Source: an uncultured Bacteroidales bacterium (GTDB lineage Bacteria > Bacteroidota > Bacteroidia > Bacteroidales > Paludibacteraceae). From it: 64,000 nucleotides of DNA. The position numbers and the translations under genes were made by a program. The notes beneath the pieces were generated by a model. The model was not told the origin of the DNA. It saw nothing but the letters and a program-made list of their open reading frames with translations, and made no database searches. This document shows positions 1 to 9,135 of this stretch, piece by piece (position 1 is the stretch's first letter; each line of letters begins with the position of its first letter). The stretch is from the NCBI GenBank assembly GCA_902766045.1, contig CACXCA010000018.1, positions 62,001-126,000 on the forward strand. Reading direction: 5' to 3'.

Positions 1-321
1 CTCCACCTGTTCAATGGTGAAGACATAATATCCCTGTGATTGCAATTCACGCACAGCCTCTTGAGCTGTTTCATACGCTTGCCAATCCATAGAAAACTCA
101 GCGCCTAAGGCAGTCTTATGTATTTCTGGATTAGGAGGTGTGGAGGTGATACCACACAGACAAATCTTTTCAACTAGAAATGCGTCACTCGTACGAAAGA
201 CAGAGCCCACATTATATAAACTTCTTACATTATCCAAGACCACCACCAACGGTAGTTTCTTTGCTTTTTTAAAATCCTCCGTAGAGATACGATTCAGTTC
301 TGTAACTTCCAGTTTTCTCAT
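1..321 (-). CDS. TrmH/SpoU-family RNA methyltransferase, 5' part only
   Basis: The reading frame is open from the ATG at 321 to the left edge, giving the first 107 residues; the rest lies outside the window. The N-terminal stretch LPLVVVLDNVRSLYNVGSVF followed by RTSDAF is the typical SpoU/TrmH motif 1 (DNvrs-NvGaifRta), and KTALGAE follows where expected. Members 2'-O-methylate ribose in rRNA or tRNA with S-adenosylmethionine; the exact target cannot be told. The start overlaps the stop of the sirtuin gene as ATGA (318-321), so the two are probably translationally coupled. Family assignment is firm; substrate is unknown. Confidence 0.85.
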   Translation of the reverse strand, partial: MRKLEVTELNRISTEDFKKAKKLPLVVVLDNVRSLYNVGSVFRTSDAFLVEKICLCGITSTPPNPEIHKTALGAEFSMDWQAYETAQEAVRELQSQGYYVFTIEQVE

Positions 322-1010
322 GCTTTCACCATCTTGATAAAGTCTTTCATTCCTTCTGAGGCACCTTTTTGAATCATGGTAATCTTTCTCGTTGATGGAA
401 CGGGAACAGTTTTCGGATCGATAATGTATATCGGTGTTTCATAAGGCACATAATTGATCAGACCAGCGGCAGGATAGACATTCAACGAAGTTCCCACAAT
501 AAGGAATATATCCGCCTGCTGTGCCAATTCCACTGCGGGTTCAAAATTAGGCACTGCCTCACCGAACCATACGATATCAGGACGCAACTGAGCGCCATCT
601 GAAGCTTTATCACCCAAATGAATCTCACAAGCATCATCCGTTAAAGTCGTCACCAAATTAGGATTACGAACCGAGCGTACCTTCATCAGTTCTCCGTGAA
701 GATGCAAGACACTCTTGCTACCAGCCCGTTCATGTAAATCATCAATATTCTGTGTGACAATGCGCACATCAAAGTCCGACTCCAACTCTTTCAAGCCGAT
801 ATGACCATAATTAGGTTGATGTAGTTGATGTTCCTTTCGCATGTCATTATAGAAATTCAAGACCAATTCTGGATTTCGTTCAAAGCCTTCTGGCGTGGCC
901 ACATCTTCTACTCTATATTCATTCCACAAACCATCCGAATCTCTAAACGTACGGATACCACTTTCTGCACTGATACCAGCACCTGTAAGGACAACTAATT
1001 TCTTTTTCAT
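318..1010 (-). CDS. cobB: NAD-dependent protein deacylase, sirtuin (CobB-like)
   Basis: 230 residues, a normal length for a compact bacterial sirtuin. NAD-binding GAGIS is at 10-14, the TQNIDDLHERAG motif at 86-97, the catalytic His is H105 (HLHGE), and GTSLNVYPAA lies near the C-terminus. The enzyme removes acyl groups from lysines using NAD, in the cytoplasm. The four zinc cysteines of most sirtuins are absent: only one Cys lies between HGE and the GTS motif. The Y and R of the SIRT5/CobB desuccinylase pair (YxxR) appear here as Y54 and R58 with one extra residue, so acyl preference is uncertain. It is followed with ATGA overlap by an RNA methyltransferase. Confidence 0.92.
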   Translation of the reverse strand: MKKKLVVLTGAGISAESGIRTFRDSDGLWNEYRVEDVATPEGFERNPELVLNFYNDMRKEHQLHQPNYGHIGLKELESDFDVRIVTQNIDDLHERAGSKSVLHLHGELMKVRSVRNPNLVTTLTDDACEIHLGDKASDGAQLRPDIVWFGEAVPNFEPAVELAQQADIFLIVGTSLNVYPAAGLINYVPYETPIYIIDPKTVPVPSTRKITMIQKGASEGMKDFIKMVKA

Positions 1011-1034
1011 AATTATGTACGTATTAAGTCCAGC

Positions 1035-1628
1035 CTAATATTTACGATTTAAAATCTCCGAATAGACAAAAGCACGACGTACCTCATCGGCATCATCTAT
1101 ATTCAATTTAATAGGAGCTTCCTCATTCGCCACGACCTGCGTTTTAGGTTCCTTTCTGTCTTTTACGTTGACAATAACAGGTTCGCCCTCAACGAAGGAG
1201 GATGCAGAAGAGGTAGCTGCCTGATTCTGCTTTTGATTACTAATCTGTTCTGCTTTTTTCAATAACTCCCTAAGCTTTTCCTCTTTTTCATCACGTACAG
1301 GTTCATCCTTATACTCCTCTTCGTATTCATCTTCATACTCTTCTGGCTCCTCCCATTCGGTACGTACATCCCGAGTATTTTCTGATTCCATATAAGGATG
1401 CTCATCTGGTCTTTCCTGAAATATTTCACGATCAGTTTTGCCAAAATCAGGGAATACCTCTCGAGGAGATTCAGAAGTCTCCCGAAAAATATCACGAGTA
1501 GTCTCAGCATTTTTCCGTTGTTTAGCTTCTGTCTGGCTGACAGCTTTCCTTGCATTCTTTATCACATTGAAAACAAAGATAACAGCAAAGAATATTATGT
1601 ATATTACTTCTTCTGAATCCATAAGCAT
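1035..1628 (-). CDS. Hypothetical single-pass membrane protein with acidic linker
   Basis: 197 residues. A membrane segment lies at about 8-26 (VIYIIFFAVIFVFNVIKN), followed by a long charged, Glu-rich, probably disordered region (about 90-120 is almost only E, D, Y and K), and a short C-terminal block ending RRAFVYSEILNRKY that looks like the conserved part. An alternative start is the Met at residue 3. It lies 24 bases upstream of the sirtuin gene on the same strand, so it probably heads that small operon. I do not recognise the family. A role at the inner membrane is all that can be inferred. Confidence 0.7.
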   Translation of the reverse strand: MLMDSEEVIYIIFFAVIFVFNVIKNARKAVSQTEAKQRKNAETTRDIFRETSESPREVFPDFGKTDREIFQERPDEHPYMESENTRDVRTEWEEPEEYEDEYEEEYKDEPVRDEKEEKLRELLKKAEQISNQKQNQAATSSASSFVEGEPVIVNVKDRKEPKTQVVANEEAPIKLNIDDADEVRRAFVYSEILNRKY

Positions 1629-1718
1629 AGAGTTTTAATCTACGCAAAAATAAGAAACTTACTTATCTTTTCAAAATGATTTATTTACAGAAATAGATGG
1701 ACACATTAATAAAATAAG

Positions 1719-1768
1719 AAGACGTGTCAAGATGCAGAAATTTACGCTTTCTCATTATGACACGTCTT
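1719..1768 (-). terminator. Intrinsic terminator-like hairpin after the PorP/SprF gene
   Basis: An 11-base perfect inverted repeat (1719-1729 and 1758-1768, arm AAGACGTGTCA) with a 28-base loop, followed on the minus strand by a T-rich tract. It sits 37 bases beyond the stop of the leftward gene at 1806 and upstream of the next leftward gene. The long loop makes it a weak classical terminator. Confidence 0.5.
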
Positions 1769-1805
1769 GTTGCTTTTTAGCACTAACTTAGATTTCAACT
1801 CTTAC

Positions 1806-2780
1806 TTACCAATACGTAACCGGACAAGGATACTTTTCTACCTTCTTGATAATATAGATAAAAGATATTTCATGCGACCAAGAGCCATTCTTTTTAGAAG
1901 AAGTGAAGAGGTCATACACATAAAAGACCTGTAAACCTTTGTAATGAGCGCCGACCATGAAACCGATAACATTCACTCCACTCAATGAGTTTTTATCGCA
2001 AATACCAGCAATCAAAGGATCCCAAGCGACACCGACACCGGCATTCAACATTTGGTAATCATCCTGACGTTGGTACGAACCATTGACGAATAAGTAGTTA
2101 CCCGAAAGACTCTGTCTTCCCCACAATCCATTGCTATACTGAAGATCTTGAAGGAAATTAGCATGAATAACATATTTACGATACAGAGTATTATCGTTCA
2201 ATTCCATAAAACCATTACTTGGTTCTGAAATATGATAGACAGCAGCACCCAACGTAAATCTGTTTTCTATGATAAACGAAGCACCAACTGAAACATCAAA
2301 GAAATTACGAGTATCCGTATCAAATGATTCCAACGTTTCAAATGTCGGCTTCCTTGTATTTTTATCGTATTGATCACCATACTTGATTTTATCGTAGCCA
2401 AAACGATTCAGGAAGAGCGTTCCTTCAACACCCAGACGTAACGACCATTCGTCTTTTAATTTAATGCAATGAGCATATACCAAAGAAAACTCATTCACAT
2501 CATAGACACCATTCGCCATGTTATCATACGAATAGATGAAACCGGCAGAGCACTTTTTTTGATGGAAACTCTCATCAAAAGAAAATCGTATCGTATGATA
2601 ATGATTTCCCAATGCCATCCACTGTTGCCTATAATTAAGGCCGAATCGTATATCCTTTGCATTACCTGCCAGTGAAGGATTTATACTGAAAGGAGTCAAA
2701 TTATGGTTCACTAACGAAAAGTCTTGAGCAGAAAGCATTCCGCAAAGACCTAAGGCTAATACTAATAATATCTTTTTCAT
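1806..2780 (-). CDS. PorP/SprF family type IX secretion outer membrane protein
   Basis: 324 residues with a signal peptide (MKKILLVLALGLCGMLSAQ) and an outer-membrane beta-barrel pattern. The early block FSLVNHNLTPFSINPSLAGN is the PorP/SprF hallmark (N...NPA.aG), followed by RQQWMALGN. Members are usually encoded beside T9SS type B substrates and are thought to help attach or export them. That holds here: a 1528-residue type B substrate lies immediately upstream with a 24-base gap, so the pair is probably one transcript. A second PorP/SprF gene lies at 29231. The C-terminus ending CPVTYW is a little longer than the barrel's last strand. Confidence 0.9.
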   Translation of the reverse strand: MKKILLVLALGLCGMLSAQDFSLVNHNLTPFSINPSLAGNAKDIRFGLNYRQQWMALGNHYHTIRFSFDESFHQKKCSAGFIYSYDNMANGVYDVNEFSLVYAHCIKLKDEWSLRLGVEGTLFLNRFGYDKIKYGDQYDKNTRKPTFETLESFDTDTRNFFDVSVGASFIIENRFTLGAAVYHISEPSNGFMELNDNTLYRKYVIHANFLQDLQYSNGLWGRQSLSGNYLFVNGSYQRQDDYQMLNAGVGVAWDPLIAGICDKNSLSGVNVIGFMVGAHYKGLQVFYVYDLFTSSKKNGSWSHEISFIYIIKKVEKYPCPVTYW

Positions 2781-2804
2781 TTCAAGTCAAATGTGTAATA
2801 GTGG

Positions 2805-5800
2805 TTATCTGATAAGCGAGACAAATCCTTTTCGTTCGCCGTCTTTATCGATTCCCATATAATTGCTTTTATATTTACAATACCATCCATATACACCCCA
2901 AGGGCAAGGTACACCATCAATGGTTCCATCCCATTCGTCGGTAATACTCTTACCTTCAAATACGATTTCACCTATTCTATTGTAAATAATGTACTCGAAA
3001 CTATCCATATATTCTCCGCCGTAGAATTTAAACGAGTCATTTACATCGTCGCCATTCGGAGTAAAGCCTTCTGGTGCCCAGAAATCCAACCATGTATAGA
3101 TGGCTTGACGACCTGTATATTCACATCCGAATTTATCTATTGCTTTTACTTTTACTACAAATGAATCAGCCGCATTTGGATCAAAGTAATGCGAGGAATT
3201 GACACCCTCAGAAATCGTATAGGTATCATCCGTCTCCCAGAACCATCGGCTATCTTTTGGCGACATACCTGTGAATCGTACATTTGAGCTACCTGATTCA
3301 ATGAATGTTGGGAAGACTGCAAATTCTATCTGTTGACGAGGCATCAACTCCATAGAGATCTCTGCCTGTCCTTTACAACCAAACTCGTCTGTTCCCTCCA
3401 CCATCACCAAGGTTGGTTCCTCAATCGTTGCAGTTAAATCAGATGTAAGACCATTCTTTGCCACACTAGCGTTATAAGGGTCACTGGTCCATTGATACAA
3501 AGATGCTCCTTTCGCATGAAGACGAATGGTATCAGGTTTATTCAAGCAACCTGACTGCGGACCTTTCTCTATCTGAATGATAGGAGAAGGACGTACCATC
3601 ACAATATGTGAAGCAGATGACGTACAACCAGACTCATTCGTTCCATATACCGTGTATTCAGAAGTAGAACTTGTATTATAAGTTATATGGTCTGCTTCAT
3701 CTCCTGTATTCCACTTATACGTAGTTGCACCCGAAGCATAGAGATTGAACTCTTCGCCAAGACATACTGCCGTATCTCCTGTGATTAATATAGATGGCAA
3801 TGAAAGCACAACCAATTGTATATCGATGGTTGCAGGACAATTTCCAACATTGCTTCCTGTCATACGAATAAGCGTATTTGACGATGGCTTAACATTAATT
3901 GATGAACCACTATACTCGTTAACACCATCATTCCATACATAGTTCAAAGCTCCTTGTCCCTGCAAAGTCGTTGTTTCACCATAGCAGACGGTCGTATTAC
4001 CCAAGAATGAGAGGTCTGGTACATCTGTCAACGTAACCGTATGAGTTGCGGTACTCTTACATCCAAATTTATTCTCAGCCGTTACGGTAAACGTCTGATC
4101 ATTCATAATCTTCGGAGTAATAATAGAACCTAAATTACCAGTATCCCATGAGAAGCTTGCGGTCTCTCCATTTGCATCAAATGCCTCGATAGAGACCGTT
4201 GATTCAAGACAAGCTTTCGTATCTCCTTTGGTATAAACCATCGGATTTGGATTTACTTTTACTGGTACAGGGATGATCACCTCACATCCTTTCTCTGAGT
4301 AACCATACAAAGAATAGCTGGTTGAATTTGTTGGATAGATAGTTATGGTATCAGCCGTCTCACCATTACTCCATTGATAACGATCAGCTCCATGTCCGAT
4401 CAATGTTGCAGGATCTCCAGCGCAAACACCCGTCACACCCGTACCTGAAACCCATAAAGAAGGAACTGGTAAGACACTGACAGGAATCAACATGCTGGAA
4501 GAACAGCCATTGATGAATCCCTTCACCTTCAACTCCATATCATTTTCCAAGACCTTACTGAAAACAGAAGTACCTGATCCATCTTGCCATTCATAGGTAT
4601 TCGCACCCGTAGCAGTAATCGTCAAAATATCACCCGCACATACGGCTGTTTCTCCCGTATATGAAAGCTTAGGTAATTCCTTCATCTTAATCGTCCATGT
4701 TGCAGTTGCCTCACAGAGATTAGCATCCACACCTCGAACAGTCAACGTATCATTCTTTGTTATATTGACAGAGACATTAGGACCATACGCACTATTGCTC
4801 CAGAAATATTCGTTGGCTCCTGAAGCAGTAACCTTAGCCACATCACCCTCACAAGCATCTGAATTACCAGACAAGGTAAGGACTGGCGGTTCATTGACCG
4901 TCACCTTGAAAGAAGCCGATCCTACACAACCTCCATTGCTAACGGTTCCAATCACAGAATATTCAGACTCAGAATAAGGAGAGACCCATATTGAATCCAC
5001 CACATCCGATGTATTCCATACATAGGTATCCGCACCACGTGCAATCAAATTCGTAGAATCACCCTGACAAATGGTTGAATTACCTTCAATCCATACCGTC
5101 GGAACATCCAAAAGCTTAACTGAGAAATCTGCCCTACCCTTACATCCATTTGAAACACCTTCTACCCAATAAATAGTATCTTGCTTAGGTGTACGTGTGA
5201 TTGTCGTCTGACCAATGGTACCATCATACCACTCAACATTAGACCCCACACCATTAACTGTAAGTTTCGTACTCTTACCCTCACATATAGCGGAATCACC
5301 CGTTATTTTTATATCTGGCAACGGTTTCACCTTCACTGTAAATGTAGCAGGACGTGACTTACAATTCTTTTGGTCGATACAAGTTGCCGAATAAGTTGTA
5401 GTACTATCAGGGTACTCTGTACGATCCTGTCCATTAAACAAATCTTCCCACACATAGGTTACTTTGTCTGCAGCTCCATTGCATGAAATCAGATTAGCAA
5501 CCAATTTGGCAGGATCATCTTTACAGATCTGTGCATCACCCGATACGGACAAAACTGGTAGCGGATTAACACGTACCACTTTCTCCATCGTGGTAGAACA
5601 TCCGTTTCCGTATGTACCTGTCACTCTATACACCGTACTATCTTTCAACGGACGAGCATTCAAGGTTGCAGACGTTTCTCCTGTATTCCAGATATAGGAA
5701 ATCGGACCACCTGTCAGATATTCAAAAGCTGTCAAATGAGCAGTATCATCCAAGCAGACTTCTTCATCACCTTGAATAATAAATAGCGGACTCTCTTTCA

Positions 5801-7391
5801 CACGAATCGTCCAGTCAGCCTTGTACTCACAAAGATATTCATCCTCCACAATCACATTGAATCGTGACAAAGCATTGATTACAACCTTAATAGAAGATGT
5901 TGTATCAGCAGGATTTCCTGTATCCCACTTAAATCGGCTCTTAGCGGATGCTCCAATAGCAGTAAGTTGCACCTCTTCACCTACACAGACCTCACCTTCC
6001 GAACTAACTTGCAGTCTTGGAAAGTAACGAACTTCAATATCCTTTGTAAACGATTTGGTACAACCCAAATCAGTCTTAATTGTCATGGTCACAGGATAAT
6101 TTCCTGGTGCCATGTATTTTGCGTCAGGTTCTTTCACATTCTGTGTCGTTCCATCACCGAAATCCCACAAATAACCTGTGACTTTATCACCTATGATATC
6201 ATCTTTAATATCTTTGAAATGAACCAAACCATCGCAATCGTTCTCATAGTCAAAATCTAACACGGCATCCATCTCTTGCAATTGCGTTTTCAACTCAACT
6301 GTAGCACAACCCGTCTGAGCACTCGTTAATTTACAAATGTACTCAGTAGAAGTGTTTTTCAAGTCATTCGGAATAACAGCAACTGAAGGATCCTCAGGAT
6401 CTGTTTCAACTCGAATACCATCGGCACGAGACCATTCGTATGTACCGAATCCAACAGGAGCCATAATTCTCGCAGGTTCACCGATACAGTTCTTCACCTT
6501 CAATTCAAGTTTCTTCGTCTCACCCCAGAAATAACCGTATGCACGATGTCCACCAGGACCTATCTCACCATTGCTCTCTCTTAAGCAGTCATGCACAATG
6601 ATTTCAATTGTCACCTCCTGTCCAATATGATTAGACAAATCAAAATTACCATACGTCCAGCGACGGAACGCATATTGAGAGATATTGTTAGCATCCGCTG
6701 AACCACGACAAGTTGTAACTGGCTGTTCCTCAACCAATTCAAGACCATCTGCATTGTGACCATCCGCATTGACAGTGAACTCACCACAAGGCAACTTCGT
6801 ATCCAATCCCGTAGCAGGATCAAACAATGTAACCGCAATAGCAAACGTAGGCAACTGTTCTCCCGTATGCTCAGCCGTAGCTCTTGTTCTAGCTCCATTA
6901 GTCAAGTCAGGACAGTGTAGAACTGCAGCAAAACAATATGTAAACAACGTAGTATTCTCCGTGACCGTGAATTTATACACAAGACGCTCAGCCGCAGCTG
7001 GTTTTCCACCTCCCGAATTATTGTTCTCAGGAAATCCTGTAGAACCTATTCTAACAGTGGTTTTACCATCTGGATTAGTCAAGAAATCCCAGCAACGAAT
7101 GACAGGGTCACTCGAATCAGAGAAACCATTTACAACCGAAATTCTGTTTGAATTTGTAACTTCTTGCCAAGGCTGAAATTTATACTCGTCATTTACACTA
7201 TCATAATAAAAACCTCCGACGTACTGTTGCCAACCTGACAAATTACCTTTTTCAAAACTCAAATTAGGCGTATCGATATTAGTATCTTGAGATTGAGAAA
7301 ACAGATTTAAGGTATTAAGCAATAATCCTAAGATTATCACCCTCTTTATTTTTCTTGCCTGGAATCTTCCAGAAATTAGATTTAAGGACAT
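2805..7391 (-). CDS. Giant T9SS type B surface protein with PKD and about 12 Ig-like repeats
   Basis: 1528 residues. An N-terminal hydrophobic export signal follows a basic stretch (IILGLLLNTLNLFSQ, about 19-33). A jelly-roll-like region follows (about 40-300), then a PKD domain (about 395-455, YLWDFGDGTTQN). About twelve repeats of roughly 75-85 residues then run on, each starting with a C-x-G-D/E signature (such as ICQGDSTNL or VCAGDPATL) and carrying YxW about 15 residues later. The last 90 residues are a gliding-motility-associated type B sorting domain (GFTPNGDDVNDSF, IYNRIGEIVFEG, WDGTIDG, GVYGWYCKY). It is predicted to be secreted by T9SS and held on the cell surface; adhesion is a plausible but unproven role. 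A PorP/SprF partner follows. Confidence 0.92.
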   Translation of the reverse strand: MSLNLISGRFQARKIKRVIILGLLLNTLNLFSQSQDTNIDTPNLSFEKGNLSGWQQYVGGFYYDSVNDEYKFQPWQEVTNSNRISVVNGFSDSSDPVIRCWDFLTNPDGKTTVRIGSTGFPENNNSGGGKPAAAERLVYKFTVTENTTLFTYCFAAVLHCPDLTNGARTRATAEHTGEQLPTFAIAVTLFDPATGLDTKLPCGEFTVNADGHNADGLELVEEQPVTTCRGSADANNISQYAFRRWTYGNFDLSNHIGQEVTIEIIVHDCLRESNGEIGPGGHRAYGYFWGETKKLELKVKNCIGEPARIMAPVGFGTYEWSRADGIRVETDPEDPSVAVIPNDLKNTSTEYICKLTSAQTGCATVELKTQLQEMDAVLDFDYENDCDGLVHFKDIKDDIIGDKVTGYLWDFGDGTTQNVKEPDAKYMAPGNYPVTMTIKTDLGCTKSFTKDIEVRYFPRLQVSSEGEVCVGEEVQLTAIGASAKSRFKWDTGNPADTTSSIKVVINALSRFNVIVEDEYLCEYKADWTIRVKESPLFIIQGDEEVCLDDTAHLTAFEYLTGGPISYIWNTGETSATLNARPLKDSTVYRVTGTYGNGCSTTMEKVVRVNPLPVLSVSGDAQICKDDPAKLVANLISCNGAADKVTYVWEDLFNGQDRTEYPDSTTTYSATCIDQKNCKSRPATFTVKVKPLPDIKITGDSAICEGKSTKLTVNGVGSNVEWYDGTIGQTTITRTPKQDTIYWVEGVSNGCKGRADFSVKLLDVPTVWIEGNSTICQGDSTNLIARGADTYVWNTSDVVDSIWVSPYSESEYSVIGTVSNGGCVGSASFKVTVNEPPVLTLSGNSDACEGDVAKVTASGANEYFWSNSAYGPNVSVNITKNDTLTVRGVDANLCEATATWTIKMKELPKLSYTGETAVCAGDILTITATGANTYEWQDGSGTSVFSKVLENDMELKVKGFINGCSSSMLIPVSVLPVPSLWVSGTGVTGVCAGDPATLIGHGADRYQWSNGETADTITIYPTNSTSYSLYGYSEKGCEVIIPVPVKVNPNPMVYTKGDTKACLESTVSIEAFDANGETASFSWDTGNLGSIITPKIMNDQTFTVTAENKFGCKSTATHTVTLTDVPDLSFLGNTTVCYGETTTLQGQGALNYVWNDGVNEYSGSSINVKPSSNTLIRMTGSNVGNCPATIDIQLVVLSLPSILITGDTAVCLGEEFNLYASGATTYKWNTGDEADHITYNTSSTSEYTVYGTNESGCTSSASHIVMVRPSPIIQIEKGPQSGCLNKPDTIRLHAKGASLYQWTSDPYNASVAKNGLTSDLTATIEEPTLVMVEGTDEFGCKGQAEISMELMPRQQIEFAVFPTFIESGSSNVRFTGMSPKDSRWFWETDDTYTISEGVNSSHYFDPNAADSFVVKVKAIDKFGCEYTGRQAIYTWLDFWAPEGFTPNGDDVNDSFKFYGGEYMDSFEYIIYNRIGEIVFEGKSITDEWDGTIDGVPCPWGVYGWYCKYKSNYMGIDKDGERKGFVSLIR

Positions 7392-7814
7392 TTTTATTTA
7401 TTTTTATGTTTTTCTATAAAAAACTTTTAATTATCACATCAAACAATTAGTATGAAACAAAACAACTGCATGAAACTATTTCCCTACCATATTAATCTTA
7501 TCTCATACTTAAAAACCATTACGATAACGGTTCATTTTCATTAAACACATTCTTGTCCGACTACAAAGATGGGAAAATATTTTCAATTATTTTGCATTTT
7601 TTAATAAAAAAATAAAAACTTTCAGCAAACAACCATATTTCTTCAGTAAAAAAAACACGGCCCAAAAATCTACCTGTCCATATTCGATTGTTACATTTAT
7701 TAGTCACTGACAATCAAAACAATAATCGTTTCACACCCCATCGTAGATTTTCTATTCCGAAACGAATTCTGTATATTTGCTCACGAAAAAATGCATAAAA
7801 ACACAACAGTCATC
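7392..7814. other. Divergent intergenic region between the giant T9SS gene and vsr
   Basis: About 420 AT-rich bases with no open frame of coding character. It must hold the leftward promoter of the giant T9SS gene and the rightward promoter of vsr. The vsr -7 box is clear at 7772-7779. For the leftward gene only a one-mismatch box is seen (CATCTTTG on the minus strand, 7564-7571), which would give a leader of about 165 bases. No repeat, RNA gene or riboswitch was recognised. Confidence 0.5.
7772..7779 (+). promoter_or_regulatory. Promoter -7 box for vsr
   Basis: TATATTTG matches the Bacteroidota -7 consensus TAnnTTTG exactly. No good TTTG -33 box is visible about 20 bases upstream. Transcription would start near 7784, only a few bases before the first ATG at 7791, which favours the second ATG at 7815 as the vsr start. 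Confidence 0.55.
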
Positions 7815-8366
7815 ATGGATAGTGTATCTCCACAAAAAAGGAGTTGGAATATGAGTCGGATCCGTAGCAAAAACACAAAGCCGGAACTACTTGTCCGCCG
7901 TTTCTTATTTGCCAACGGCTATCGTTATCGTATAAATGTGAAATCACTTCCTGGCACACCTGATATTGTACTCAAGAAATATCATACAGTCATCTTTATT
8001 CATGGATGCTTTTGGCACAGACATGAGTGCCTTAGGGGAAAAATGCCGAAAACCCACACACAATTTTGGGAAAAGAAATTCACCAGAAACCAAGAACGTG
8101 ACCTGGAGGTACGAAACCAATTGAAGATGATGGGTTGGAATACCTTAATAATATGGGAATGTCAACTCAAGCCCTCCAGAAGAGCCCAAACATTAGAAGA
8201 GATAAACTATTGGCTCAATGAAGCCTACCTAAATCAATTCAGGAACGACTCCCCTACTCCTCATAGAAAGGTTCTACATTCATCTCGCGAAATATACAAT
8301 CAGGAAGAAGATAGTGAAAGCCTTTTAGCGGCAGAAGACTTCCCTGAAGAAGAACCTATCATCTAA
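7815..8366 (+). CDS. vsr: Very short patch repair endonuclease (Vsr)
   Basis: About 183 residues from the chosen start; the first ATG at 7791 adds eight residues but lies almost on the predicted transcription start, and family members usually begin close to the RSKNM-type block (here SWNMSRIRSKNTKPE). Hallmarks are GTPDIVL (metal-binding Asp), IFIHGCFWHRHEC and LIIWECQLK. Vsr nicks 5' of T in T:G mismatches left by deamination of 5-methylcytosine made by a C5 methyltransferase. No such methyltransferase lies in the window, so this is a solitary Vsr here. The C-terminal 40 residues form an acidic tail beyond the nuclease core. The gene end overlaps the convergent gene by 8 bases. Confidence 0.92.
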   Translation: MDSVSPQKRSWNMSRIRSKNTKPELLVRRFLFANGYRYRINVKSLPGTPDIVLKKYHTVIFIHGCFWHRHECLRGKMPKTHTQFWEKKFTRNQERDLEVRNQLKMMGWNTLIIWECQLKPSRRAQTLEEINYWLNEAYLNQFRNDSPTPHRKVLHSSREIYNQEEDSESLLAAEDFPEEEPII

Positions 8367-9132
8367 ACACCTCATAGCGGGAACTTGGCTTATAACTTTT
8401 TTTCTTTTGTTTCATACTTAACTGATAGGTAATCACCTCATTAGATAAATAGACAGGATCATCTTTCGAATAGGTTTCATTCCGAACGAAACCACCGAAG
8501 ACACCATCTTCCATTTTCTTATTTGGATTCCACCCTTTCCCTATATAAAAGAACAGTTGATATTTTCCATTATCCACTTTGAATGTATAGGTACTGTCTG
8601 CTCTGACATACGCATGAGCCACCACCTTCCCTGTTTCATCTTTTTCTCGAATGACAGCCACCATATCAAAAGCGATTGGTGCGGTCACCACAACATCAGA
8701 ATTAAATTTAGCTTTTGACTCTCTATTTTTACCGAAATAGGGCTCGTATGGACATGTACCCTGCGGTAAAACATTCTTACCATATTTCTCAATATCCAAC
8801 TCTACTTGCAGAAGAGAATCTCTCAGACGAATTGCTTCAGAGGTATATTTATCAGCAGGGAAAGCATGGATAAATTCCTCATACGATTGGATTGTATTTT
8901 TGGCATGTTTTTTTTCGAAATAAGGTTCCTCCAACAAAGCCTTTCGTTCATTGACACTCTCTACATATTTACTGTCTGGATATTTATCTCGAAATGCAAC
9001 ATACGCCATAACCGTATTATCACTTACTGCGGAATAGTATTCCATCGTTTCTGTAAATACGAAATTGAACAAGAGGAAGATACCTACAAGTACAATGACA
9101 ACCAATGCAATAATTTTAGCAATCTTTTCCAT
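8359..9132 (-). CDS. Hypothetical membrane-anchored protein with TPR-like helices
   Basis: 257 residues. One N-terminal membrane segment (IIALVVIVLVGIFLLFNFVF, about 6-26) is followed by two short helical repeats that look TPR-like (AYVAFRDKYPDSKYV and SYEEFIHAFPADKYT), then a beta-rich C-terminal half. The spacing to the dxs stop is only 3 bases, so it is almost certainly co-transcribed with dxs. Nothing in the sequence points to isoprenoid metabolism. I do not recognise the family; the topology suggests a periplasmic domain held at the inner membrane. Confidence 0.72.
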   Translation of the reverse strand: MEKIAKIIALVVIVLVGIFLLFNFVFTETMEYYSAVSDNTVMAYVAFRDKYPDSKYVESVNERKALLEEPYFEKKHAKNTIQSYEEFIHAFPADKYTSEAIRLRDSLLQVELDIEKYGKNVLPQGTCPYEPYFGKNRESKAKFNSDVVVTAPIAFDMVAVIREKDETGKVVAHAYVRADSTYTFKVDNGKYQLFFYIGKGWNPNKKMEDGVFGGFVRNETYSKDDPVYLSNEVITYQLSMKQKKKSYKPSSRYEVFR

Positions 9133-9135
9133 TTC

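Noticed and set aside
7392..7814. Possible small RNA or riboswitch in the largest gene-free gap
   Set aside because: No conserved riboswitch core or strong stem-loops were recognised; the region is AT-rich promoter sequence.
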